Below are positions 9,351-20,466 of a DNA stretch of 64,000 nucleotides, in pieces. The position numbers and the translations under genes are program-made. Every line of letters begins with the position of its first letter. Positions within the stretch are counted from its first letter, which is position 1. Source of the stretch: Limnoperna fortunei (taxonomy: Eukaryota > Mollusca > Bivalvia > Mytilida > Modiolidae); assembly GCA_944474755.1 (NCBI GenBank), contig OX104125.1:43291899-43355898 (forward strand). Reading direction: 5' to 3'. A model generated the notes under the pieces. It worked only from the letters and a program-made list of their open reading frames with translations, did no database searches and had not been told where the DNA came from.

Positions 9351-11385
9351 TTTAGCTCACTTGTCCAAAGGCCATGTGAGCGTATGCCATCACTATGCGT
9401 CCTTAGTCGTCCAGCGTCCGTCGTCGTCTGTCATTCGTAAACAATCTAAAAAAACTTCTCCTCTGAAACCACTAAACCAATTCGACCTAAACTTTGCAAG
9501 AATGATATATGGCATGTTGGCAACAAACGAACCGCATTTTGAAAGGACCCAATAAAAAACATGGCTGCTGTTACTAAAAATAGAACATATGGTAAAATCA
9601 CTTAAAATGACTTATAACTCAAATACTATAACAGATAGGAAAAATCTGATGGATCCTAGGCTCTTCAGAATCAAAAGTTCTACAAAAGTCTTTATTAGGT
9701 CGAAGTTGTCAGATGATCCCTTTTAGGGCTATGCCCTTAAATGTCAAAATACACGTTTTTTTAATGTGTTTGCCTTTTAGAATGAAAACTATTGCAGATA
9801 GAGAAAGCTGTTGCTTGCTGAAATGTTCAGCTCAAGAAGCTCTACAAAAGTCTCTGTTGGACCATAGTTGTCAGATGACCCCGTTTAGGGATTTTGCCTC
9901 TTATTTAAGTTCAAAATCATGTTTTTATGCCCCCGCGACGATATGTCGGGGGCATGATTAAGTTTTACTCATGTCCGTCCGTCCGTCAGTACGTCCGAAC
10001 AAATTTCCGTCAAGCTTTTCTCAGAAACCGTACATGAGAACAATTTTAAATTCGGCATTGTGGTTTAGTATCACAAGTTGTACGTCCTAAGCGACTTTCA
10101 GACCTGTCGGACAACTACTTCCTGTTTTCAACTGGGCCGATATGAAAATGTGTTAACACGAGTATGAAAATTTAAGTCAAGCTTTTCTCAGAAACCGTAC
10201 ATTAGAACAATTTGAAATTTGGCAGGGTGGTTCAGTATCACAAGTTGTACGCCCTAAGCGACTTTCAGACCTGTTGGACAACTACTTCCTGTTTCTGACT
10301 TACTTTAACGGGGGCATCCGTGTCCCAAGGACACATTCTTCAATTTTTTGCTTAATGTATGAAAACTGTTGCAGATAGAGAAAAACTGTTGCTTGCTTAC
10401 ATGTTCAGCTCATTAAACTCTACTAAAGTCTCCCTTGAACCGTAGCCGTCAGATGACCCCTTTAAGCGGTTATTGCCCTTAAAAGGTAAAAAATTGTTTT
10501 TTGCTTATAGAATAGGAACAAGTTTTAAAAGGCTTCTTCTCTGAAACTGGTTAACCAATGGAAACAAAACTACTACCAATATGGATGATACTCTATAAAG
10601 TTTATGTTTTTTATGCCAATCGGAAATTAAAAATGGCTGCCACTGCAGGATAGAGTTTAACATAGGACCCTATGGGAAAAAAGTTTCAAAAGGCCTCTCC
10701 TCTGAAACCAGTAAAACAATGGAAACTAAACTTACTAGAAATATTGTTTGGATGGTTCTCGATAAAGTTTATGTTTTTTATGCCAATTGGAAATTAAAAA
10801 TGGCTGCCACCACAGGACTTAGTTTAACTTAGGACACTATGGGAAAAAGTTCAAAAAGGCTTCTCCTCTGAAACCAGTTAACAAATTGAAACAAAAGTTA
10901 TTAAGAATATTTATCGGATGCTCCTCTACCAATTTTTTTTATGCCAATAAGACAGTAAAAATGGCCACCGTTACCACTACAGACCAAGTTTAACAGAGGT
11001 ACTAGTATATAGGAATAATTTTCAAATGCCATCTGTTCTGAAACTGCAAAGCTGATTCAAGTCATATTGTATGTGAATGTTTATTGGTGGTTCTCTTAAA
11101 AGTTTATGCTTGCTTATTTGATCAAAAGTTTATGTTGGCTGCAATTGTAGGTTAATTTAACATAGAAACCTATAGGAAAATGTTAAAATAGCTTCCTATC
11201 TGAAACTATTGAACCAGGTGAAACCATAGATCAGGATTCATTGGATGGTGTCAACAAAGATCATGTAATTTATGCCAGTAGAAAATTGAAAATTACATGA
11301 CTTAGTTTAACAATAGGGAAATGCCACCTTCATTGCCTATATAAATCAGGTGAGCGATACAGGCTCTTGAGAGCCTCTTGTTTTT
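9350..11385 (+). mobile_element. Dispersed element with GCTCACTTG...CAGGTGAGC ends (class uncertain)
   Basis: The left end has a hairpin (GCTCACTTG ... ATGTGAGC) and a GTCCGTCGTCGTCTGTC tract. The right end reads CAGGTGAGCGATACAGG, then the hairpin GGCTCTTGAGAGCC, then TCTTG. Terminal sequences are partly inverted. The inside is about five imperfect 165-bp units containing CTCCTCTGAAAC, TTTATGCCAAT and AAAAATGGCTGCC. A terminal hairpin followed by CTTGT is reminiscent of Helitrons, but no Rep/helicase is present and the assignment is only a suggestion. Confidence 0.55.
9927..10345. repeat. Nested repeat with GCCCCCGC/GGGGGCAT ends
   Basis: It begins with the hairpin ATGCCCCCGCGACGATATGT...CGGGGGCAT and ends at ACGGGGGCATCCGTG. 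It includes a GTCCGTCCGTCAGTACGTCC tract and two internal copies of AAGCTTTTCTCAGAAACCGT. It interrupts the 165-bp units of the surrounding element. Confidence 0.6.
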
Positions 11386-11479
11386 TCCCACAATAATTTT
11401 AGTTCTGGTTAGTTAACCAAATGCTATGAAATTTGACATCTTCGTCTATTTTGAGAGTTTTTATTTATTTTTTGTACAG

Positions 11480-13476
11480 ATTGATTGCAGTACATTGCTG
11501 TCTTTAACAGATACTCAACTGAGAGAATTTATACCGAAATTAGGAGACATTAATGCTGCTAAAAAGTTTTGTGATGAATATATCAAGAAGAAACATCAAA
11601 AGAGTCGTAGCCAATCCTTGATTAAGAGATTTAAGAAAAAAACAAGAACAGCCATGGGTTTGAAAAACATTGAAAGTGACAGTGAAAGTAGTAATAGTGA
11701 AGAACATAATAGGTCAGACCGTAGGAGACAAAAACTTAAGGGAAATACAAATGCAAAGAAAATTGATAGACAAATAGTACTTGGATGGTTTAATTTTGAA
11801 TCCTCTGATAACTCATACCACCAAGTTAAGACAAACAAAGGAGGTGGAACTAGGAATGTCAAAGCCTTAAAAACCTGGCTGCCAAATGATATCATAGAAC
11901 ATGGGAAGAAATTGTTTTTTCCAAAAGGGAAATCGAAAAAGGGCAAGGTAATAGAGTTTGAATTTCGATTGAGAGACTTTACTGAGCAACCAATACCTGC
12001 CCAAACTTCAGTTGGGCAAATGTATGAAGAAACCGACATAAAAATTTTGAGATATTATTTATTTACCAAAAAAAAAGAAAGCAGCTCTAAAGATGAGACA
12101 GGCACATGCAAATCCTCTGCCACTAGTGAGGACGACACAAGTTTAAAGTCATTTTCAATCTCTCCAGTAAATTCCCCAATTGGTAATCCTGTTGTGATGA
12201 CATCAAATATCCTATATTTGAAACTCAAATAGTTAATCTTGTATCAACATCTAATATGCCATCTACTAGCACTAGTTCAAGCTTAAACTTGATGGTTGAT
12301 TCAGACATAGTTTTTAAAATGAATGATTCCACCCTTTTAGCACCATTTAACTTTGAACAAGGAACTCTTGCTCAAAATCAGCTTGTTTTTGATGAAAATG
12401 ACACTCTTCCTCTGAAATATGACCCAGAAATGTTTACAGATAATATGCTGCATTTGCAAAATGTTGAAGATTCATATAATGCAGGAAATGTAAAGATAAT
12501 ACAATTCCACCAGGGAAACTGTTTTGAGGAAATGTTAAAATACTCACGCAAGGATACTTTCAAAATCAGTTCTGATCTTCAGAGGTGCAAGGTTGAAAGA
12601 TTATTCCCAAATGGGGACATAGAAAAAGGTGAAGGGATAGGGTTGATAAGAAATATCTTTTCTGAGTTTTGGGAATCATTTTACAAGAAGTATGATGGAG
12701 ATGAAGTGAAGATTCCAGTTTTGCGTCACGATATGGGAGAAAAGGAATGGAAAGCAATAGGAAGGGTGATTGTGAATGGGTATGAGGAATTGGAATATTT
12801 TCCTGTTAAATTTGCCAAGCCTTTTTTAGAAGACGCAGTCTTGGGCAAATCAAGTTCAGATTTAATTGAGTCTTTTCTATACTTTATCCCACCTATGGAA
12901 AGAACAACAGTAAAAACAGCATTAGAAAACTTTGATGATGTTGACCAAGATGAATTGCTAGATGTCATGAGCTCACACGATTGTAAAAAAATACCTAATG
13001 CAGAAAACATAAAGGTACTTGTAAGTGAGATTGCACATAAGGAAATATTACAGGAACCAAAATTCATCATTGAATGTTGGAAACCAATTCTTAAACAGAT
13101 TAATTTAACAGTTGACCTACTACAAAACATAATTATTTTAAAACGGCCTACTGTTCAAAAAGTCCTTAAACTGCTAGAATTCCCAGAAACTTTGGACATG
13201 GAACAACAAATTACAGTAAACAATCTGACAAGATTTGTAAAAAATCTTGATCAAAAACAATTAGAAGCTGTTGTAAGGTTCTGCACTGGCTCTAATCAAA
13301 TAGGTGAAAAAATAAAGGTCAATTTCAGTAAATTAGACAAGCTTGAACGCAGACCTACTGCACAAACTTGTGGATGTGTCTTAACAGTTCCAACCACGTA
13401 TGAAAATTTTGGTGACATGCGAGAGGAATTTTTTAACATACTAGCCAGTAATGTCTGGGAAATGGGTTTTGTTTAA
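11480..13476 (+). pseudogene. HECT-domain (E3 ubiquitin ligase-like) gene, split by a probable one-base frameshift
   Basis: Two abutting plus-strand frames read as one protein of about 670 residues. The first (to 12232) has a SAM-like start (LLSLTDTQLREFIPKLGD), a lysine/serine-rich linker, and a KGGGTRNVKALKTWLP...KKLFFPKGKSKKG module with VGQMYEETD. The second (12256-13476, coding sense extending upstream to about 12211) has a HECT N-lobe (EKGEGIGLIRNIFSEFW) and C-lobe, with the likely catalytic Cys in PTAQTCGCVLTVP (codon 13369-13371). HECT enzymes take ubiquitin on this Cys and pass it to substrates. The frames join if one base is missing near 12211, where the text runs SNI, then IFETQIVNLV. 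A TTTTGTACAG acceptor precedes 11480, so an upstream exon probably exists. Could be a polymorphic or recently dead gene, a base error, or an undetected short intron. Confidence 0.72.
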
Positions 13477-13744
13477 ATCTTTTTAAACAAGATTACATTT
13501 TGTACTTAGAATGTGGGAAGATGAAAGACATAATGATTGTTTTCTGTTTACTTGTTTTTATGTTTATATATTTCATTTCATTCTGCTACAGCCTACATGT
13601 ATCAGTTATTAATATTAGTATATTTGAAAAAACACAATATTATGAGGCTAAAACAATTGTTAATGTATAGATTTTATTTTCAATCCCAGTCAAATTTGAT
13701 ATTTTTTGTTTTTGTATTTTTGCCTTTTTTGTAATTAATAGTTA

Positions 13745-13990
13745 ATATACACTGTACATTTAGTTAATACATGTAGTTATAATACAGTTAGTTAATACAT
13801 GTAGTTATAATACAGTTAGTTTATACATGTAGTTATACAGTTAGTTAATACATGTAGTTATACAGTTAGTTAATACATGTAGTTATAATACAGTTAGTTT
13901 ATACATGTAGTTATACAGTTAGTTTATACATGTAGTTATACAGTTAGTTAATACCTGTAGTTATAATACATTTAGTTAATACATGCAGTT
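13745..13990. repeat. Minisatellite of GTTAATACATGTAGTTATA units
   Basis: About ten units of 22-27 bp alternating between AGTTAATACATGTAGTTATA and AGTTTATACATGTAGTTATA, with optional ATACAGTT. ACATGT is palindromic. It lies 270 bp after the HECT stop. Confidence 0.85.
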
Positions 13991-16520
13991 AAAAGGAAAT
14001 GAATGTACACAGCATGTGTATTAACAGTTCAATAGTAGCCTGTGGTCTATATATATAATTTTTGTTATCTTAAATGTAATACCTGGCCATTTTATCTTGT
14101 GCCATCAATATGTAGTGTTTTCTCTCTAAAAATGCTTTGTTAACTTCAATTCAATAACTGTCCAATTTTTATTTAAATTTAAAATTGTATTAACAAAATT
14201 TATTTACTTTTATTTTCGAAGAGTTTTTCTAATAGACATCTTAGAGGCTTTCATTATTTGTGCTTGTGTGTAATACTTTTGATGTATTCCTTTTGTATTG
14301 TCAAGGAAAGACAAATACTGGTATTGATTTTATTACATTGTTATCTGTTATTAAATCTTTCTATTTCATTACAACATCCATTTTATACCCCCTCTCTGTG
14401 TTGAAAGAGATATACATGTATAGTAATCCACAAATCTGTCTACAACACTTATTACTAAATTCTTAGCATTTTCTGAATTTTTTTAAGGAGTTATCCCCCT
14501 TATTGATAGGAAATTTGACATTTTAATGGTTTTCTGTCCTCTAAGTTGAAAACCGTTTGAGATGTTTACTTCAAATTTGGATATATTATTTATTATCTTA
14601 GAGGAAAGGTTGGGATTGATTTTTGGTATTTTCCAAATTTGTTTGTTGTAGTTGTACCCGTCAGTGTTAGTGTGAATTTTTTTTTGCAAGGGGGATCATA
14701 GCTCTAAAAAAAATAATCAAACAAAAAGCTTACCATCATTAACAACTATTTAACTTTATTATATTTTAATTACAAAAATACCAGCTGTAAAATTCTATGT
14801 ACAAAAAATTATATGCTTTTAAAATAAATATTGACAATAGCAATGACACTGCTAAAAATAAATATAATAATCATATTCTAAGGGAGATAACTCAAATGTT
14901 ACCATTGTATTTGAAAAAAATTTAGGTCAAAACATTTTAAATTCCTTGAAGATATTTTTATGGTTTAAATTGAAAACTATTGAAACAAAGATAAGGTTCT
15001 GTGTCAAACAGTTTTGTTAAATTATCAAATATGTTTTGTGAGTCCCCCAATTAGTAGCGTGACAAATATAAAGTACTGTGACAACAAGATTCCCCAAATG
15101 AACAGAACTCAAATGTGGGGGAGGAACTCATATTGATGTTGTTCTGACATTTCTTGATTATTACATTTTTGCATGTATCTTCCCTCTAGATCTCAGAAAT
15201 TCGACTTCTGTGGACCTTTTTGATGCCAACCCATTATGTCCTTTAGGAGTTATCTGCCCTTTATTGTTAGAAAAAAATGTTTTTTTTAATATAAGTAAAA
15301 TGTCTGTTATGGACACTTTTTGTATCCTATAGCAGGACTTTTTTGTGTTTTAGATAATTTTTATAATTGATGAATATCTTTTTGTGTTTCCATTTCTTTA
15401 ATTAGTGCTTTGTTTTATTTGCTAAATTTAATGGTACATATGCACAGTACATGCAGTTTTGACTATTAAAAATGAAAGAAATACTTCTGTATTCTTTTTA
15501 CATTAAAGTTTGCCACCAACTATGATAATATGCTTAGTTGTCACTAGACCATCCTGACTCCTATATGATGGAATGAATTGGGACACATGTATATACTTAC
15601 ATGTTCATACGTCTGTAGACTTGTGTTATGGAGGAAGACTGGACCTGCAAGCCTAATACGTGTATTTCTCCACAATAAAGGTTTGAAATGTATATAGGAA
15701 ACGCCCTGTCTGTCTGTCCAGACAACATTTCAAAGCAGGTTATATTTAGAGTATTGCCGTTTACATTCAGTCATAATGTCGCACTGGGACTCATCAGCAA
15801 TTTTCATAATCCCTAACATTGAGAAGAACATTTTTCTCTGGTACATAAATTGCAGCAAAATGATTTACACAATTCAGGCCCTTTAGGATATTGTTACATA
15901 TACATATGGTACCAAAGTGAATGTCAATTAATATGGATATTTAAATATGCTGATGTAGTAACCTCTCAGTGCTAAGATCAAAATATTTGGCTAGTAATTA
16001 TAAAAAGCCTGAAGTATAATATGAAAGGAACGCTTTTAACCAAAAAGTTAATAAGAGGAATCTAAATCTGGTACCAAGGATTTGACCAGGAGTACAATTA
16101 AAGCACAAATCCTCCTAAACTGCTTTGTGGGAATTTACAAAATTTCATTTTCCATCCAAGTTGTATCCAAAACTAAGCACACCGCTGACCTGTAATTATC
16201 TAACAAGTAATGTTAAAATATTTTATCCAGATGCTGCTATCCGTTATTTTACAAATAAACGGGTATTTTTTGCCCTGAATAGACTGAAAAGAATAAGAAA
16301 TATCAGCCATATTTAAGAACCGTAAACCTCAAACAGACAGACGTTAGACGCCGCCACCGGAATCATTACCCATAAGCTAAGTTCATTAGAGGCGAGATAT
16401 ATAGAGTTTAAATTGTACAGTTGATACTCAAATATGATGGGTATTCCAATGTTTTGTCGAAAAATTGCTAAATTCAACAACCTGTAACAACAAAAAGGCC
16501 ACTAAAATAGAAGGTGCACA
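13991..16520. other. AT-rich flank of the HECT gene
   Basis: No gene recognised. It probably includes the HECT 3' untranslated region. Weak dispersed-repeat text occurs at 14480-14700 (GAGTTATCCCCCTT) and 15190-15290 (GTCCTTTAGGAGTTATCTGC). A candidate AATAAA lies near 15673. Confidence 0.4.
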
Positions 16521-16529
16521 TCATCAAAA

Positions 16530-16792
16530 GGGCCTCGGTGGCCGAGTGGTCAAGGTAGCTCGTCTACTATTGATCACGTGGTCTGTCAACACTGAGATTG
16601 CGGGTTCGATTCTCACTGCAGGCATGGTGTACTCGACTCCAATCTTAATTGACAAGGATTGCCAGTTTTCCTTCCGCAGGTCGGGGGTTTTCTCCGGGTA
16701 CTCCGGCTTCCTCCCCCAATAAAAACTGGATGCCATGATATAGCTGAAAAATTGTTGAAAGTGGCGTTAAACACCATCAAACAAACAACAAA
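16530..16792 (+). repeat. tRNA-derived SINE, copy 3 (best preserved)
   Basis: Complete head GGGCCTCGGTGGCCGAGTGG, intact B box GGGTTCGATTCTCACT, body GTCGGGGGTTTTCTCCGGG, and tail GAAAGTGGCGTTAAACACC followed by AAACAAACAA. Useful as the reference copy for the others. Confidence 0.9.
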
Positions 16793-17124
16793 CATAAAAA
16801 GTATCAAAGCATTCATGCTTGTGAATACCCGGATCATACTATAAGCCGATTTGCACTTCGTGCAACACGGCCAAAATGTTTTTTTTTTCATTTTTATGTT
16901 GACTATTTTGCATACTATTATAAGAACAGAAATTAAAGAATCGCTCTGTGTAAGTTGTATCAGTTTCGAAAAAAAAGAAGTTAAATGGTAACTCAAACGC
17001 GTATTGGCCAGGCAAAGTCATGCACACACAATATTGATATTTTTATTGTAAGAACAACTTCTTGTGCATTAGGAGGCACCATATATACATATTTCACACA
17101 GTATGAGAACATTTTACAGACATC

Positions 17125-17425
17125 TCATCGTTCTAATTTATGTATCCACTGCCGAAAACCCAAGTAAAGGGTTTTTGCTTCATAAATATTGGCTGGCGGA
17201 ATAAGCATGTTTTCATCCATATAAATACATCCTAATTCAAATATCTCCTCTTCACATGGATATGTTTCCTCTTCATCATACTCAGTTTGAAAATGTTCAA
17301 GAAGTTGCTCGTCGACTGGCCGTGAATAATCTTGAACGTTAAAAAGTTCAGGGAAAAGATACATATTAATTGGTCGGCCATAATGACTACCTTTCCTGCT
17401 ACATCTGATTTTATGCGTGTTCCAA
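17125..17425 (-). pseudogene. Integrase-like transposase, C-terminal exon
   Basis: The minus frame reads IWNTHKIRCSRKGSHYGRP then INMYLFPELFNVQDYSRPV, and ends KTLYLGFRQWIHKLER. This is the region expected after the DDE core of the exon at 18544-19447, in this animal integrase-core family, where a W-N-(S/T)-H-x-I-R stretch is followed by a GRPxxMYxxPELF-like motif. The exon's exact start is unclear, as no good AG acceptor precedes IWNTH. This may be a further lesion. Confidence 0.6.
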
Positions 17426-18543
17426 ATATGTGCAGTAAACAGAAAAGTGATTTAATTCGTCCTAAAATGAAACACGTTACATATCAGTATAAATATACGC
17501 AATGGCAAAGAAATTCAGACTTCAAAAATTAATTTACCTGTAACTTACCCAGTGGCGGATCCAGAATGGGGACATGGGGCGAAGTAGATACGAATTGCGT
17601 TCTTCTTTTTGTCTCATGACCTCTTGCTGGGATGCCCCCTTTTCCGAACTCTGGATCCGCAACTATTACCTATCTGTTTTTTTTTATAAAAAAGATGTAT
17701 TGAGTATTTCATTTAGATTGTTTGTTCTCATTCTTAGTGACAAAAGCATTTATCAATCCGAGATGTACCCATTTTTGAGAAAATAAGATAATTTGTTAAA
17801 CTTTGAAGCGCACTTTAAAAAAAAAATTCTTTGTTATCCTTCATAGTGACTTTTCCATGGGGAGGTAGGATATGAAATCTTATAAAAGAGTAAACATAGA
17901 AATCAACGAATGGTGAAATGAATGTGCTTGAGACAACAATCCAACAAGGATTATTATTTCTTCCGTAAATGGCCGTTTTTAAGTGAAGATGACCCAGTGA
18001 AGACAAGCTCAGGCGCGCTTAATTACATGGACGGTGCAACGTGCAACTCAATTTCGAAGCCACAATATAATATTTCCAAAGAAACGAAAGATCACAATAA
18101 AGCAAGTCTCTAGGTAAACGCAATAAAATAACAACGTTTGTTTCATGAAGAAACAGGAACTAACATGCGTTCTTTGGAAAGACGTGATCTTTTTCTTCTG
18201 ATAGAAATTCTTCTGTCTTTTGGCTAGTTTTGCTGCGCTTCAATCGCAAAAAAACGAAAAACCTGTAACACGCGAGAAAGATTACCAGGTTTTTCCAAAG
18301 AACTTAAGTTAGATACTTAACTGGAACTAATCGGGGTAGGAGTAGTTTAAAGTATTTCTTCACTCGGGATTGTAAAACATGCGAGCTTAAGCCAGCATGT
18401 TAAGGCCAAATTTTACTCTCGCAGGGTGAAGAAATATTTTATAAGTCACGACATTGCTGGAATGTGTGAAATGGCAAATTAAATAAATAATTTTACAAAA
18501 AGTAACTGAAAATTAAATATACAAATTAAAAAAAAAAACTTAC

Positions 18544-19447
18544 CTGAAGCAATTTCATGAAGCAAAACTGTATCAAATTTATATCAAGTATATCTCCTGT
18601 AAAATCGCCATTATTTAGTAGACCTTTCAATTCATCTATCCAAATTTGACAGCATTTCCTTCGCAAAATACACCAAAATGATTCAATTCTTGTATTCATT
18701 GTGCTTTTTCCGTAGATAAAAGGTTTCGATACATTTTCATTTTCAGCTGAAAGAAAATTTTGAATCGCTGCTACCAAACCATTTTCTGTCCCCAAATCGC
18801 CTCTTATACACCGAGGATGACCTTGATGTTCTTTTATTGCTTCCACAAAGTATCTGGCTATTACTCTTGGGTTGCTACTCGTTCTTCCAACTTTTAGCCA
18901 AACTAGTTTTCTTGAATATCCATCTATACACCCATTTATACATAACCCGTATTTTTTCAGCTTATCATAAGAATCCATATGCCAACAAAAATTAGGCCCG
19001 CCTGAATAATATTCTCTTCTATTCAGGCGGCGTTTTGACCTCAGCTGTAACCCAACTGGATCAATGGTGTTAAGCATTAAACGAACGTGTTCCCTTTTTA
19101 CCTTTATGCCCTTTGCTTGACCTCAGCTGTAACCCAACTGGATCAATGGTGTTAAGCATTAAACGAACGTGTTCCCTTTTTACCTTTAAGCCCTTTGCTT
19201 TACATTGTTGGTGCATCCAACGATATCCATGTAAAGATCCACGTCCCGCTATCTGGGAATCCACAAATGTAAATAGCGATTTAGCGCTGGAATAGGCTCC
19301 CCTCCGAGCCAGACCCATTTCTTTCAAGTGCCTTTTTACCTGCCGCAATGAAATGTTAATGTCATGATTGAGAAAAAGTACTTCAACTATGACTGTGTAG
19401 AGTAAATCCATATTGAAATAGTCTTCAATTAACTGACGAATGTTCAT
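18544..19447 (-). pseudogene. Integrase/DDE transposase-like gene, frame broken by an 82-bp duplication
   Basis: The minus exon opens at an ATG after TTTGTTTGTAG with an HTH-like N-terminal part (NIRQLIEDYFNMDLL, ISLRQVKRHLKEMGLARRG, GRGSLHGYRWMHQQC). It ends at CTTCAG before GTAAGT. The rve-type catalytic core shows the DDE triad: Asp in CWHMDSYDKLKKYG, Asp in IRGDLGTEN, Glu in NTRIESFWCILRR, with 37 residues between the last two. An 82-bp direct duplication at 19037-19118 and 19119-19200 repeats the code for RLMLNTIDPVGLQLRS. Because 82 is not a multiple of three, it shifts the frame. Proteins of this type occur as multicopy, transposon-like genes in many aquatic animals. No terminal inverted repeats were located. 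Confidence 0.78.
19037..19200 (-). repeat. 82-bp tandem duplication inside the integrase exon
   Basis: Two direct copies starting GACCTCAGCTGTAACCC, with a single difference (TTATGCC against TTAAGCC). It is the cause of the frameshift in the overlapping gene. Confidence 0.95.
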
Positions 19448-19689
19448 CTACAAACAAACACACAAATAATAAATTCTTCAAAACGAAATTATCTTTGAAT
19501 TCCCTATTGCAGAATGTACCACATCACATGTAATTTTCATTAGCAGAAAGGAGGGACGCATTAAATTTTTAATGTAAGAAGCGTTTTCATTGGTTTATAT
19601 ACATGTATTTTGTCTGTCGCCCCAAACAAAATTGTACTATTTGATGGTGAAGTACAGTAAAGTCATCCACTTTTACTGACGTCGTCCAT

Positions 19690-20215
19690 CGGTCCGATAA
19701 TTTTTCTTCAAGGATAACTATGGTGTTTATTTGACCCAGCTTTTCGCAATAGAAGAGGACTACAGAATTCGGCTTTCCGTCTGTCCGTCCTTCCGTCCGT
19801 CACATTTGGTTTGTCAGCGCAAATTTAGCAAAAATTCTCAATAAATGTCTTCTCAGCGCAACTCCTCTGAAACAGCTCAACTAAATTTTATGAAACCTGG
19901 TCTGTAGTAAGTACACCATATGTAGTTGTGCGTATTGCAAAGAAATTTTGATCCGCTAATTTTCGTAAGAGTTACGGCCCTTCAAACTTAGAAATTTAGC
20001 AACAAATCCTCAATAATTTTCTTGTCAACGCAAGTCTTCTAAAACCGCTCAATGTATGAAAGGTATGGTTTTATTAGGCGGGGGACCTCGAGCCCTGCTC
20101 TGGTCTTAAACTTGGTCTTGCATGTATCGTATGCAAGGCATTCATGCGGATCGGAAATTAAACTTTCTGTTTGGCGGGGCATAGATGTCCTTTTGACACG
20201 TTTCTTTTTTTCCTA
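19690..20215. repeat. Dispersed repeat with GTCCGTCCTTCCGTCCGTC tract
   Basis: Contains two units with CTCAATAA, CAACTCCTCTGAAAC/CAAGTCTTCTAAAACC and CTCAA, in the style of the element at 9350-11385. No coding signal. Confidence 0.5.
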
Positions 20216-20466
20216 TTCCATGTTAAAATAAAGAGAGACTTTCTATTCGAAATAACACTAATTTACGTGGTGAAAGTTGATATAAATTGAACAATCAATA
20301 AATAACTCGTGGGCTGTCGTGGTTATACTTTAAACTTATTTATTTATATTGGATTGGGAACGAAGTTATACACTTACATTAATCCCTCTGCAGTTTGCAG
20401 TGCGCAAATGTGGCCTTCATAGCGGCCCCCATTGTGCCTACTCTTATCGAATTCTACGAGTATTGC

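Noticed and set aside
11596..12039. A 147-codon minus frame
   Set aside because: Antisense shadow of the HECT gene's lysine/serine-rich part.
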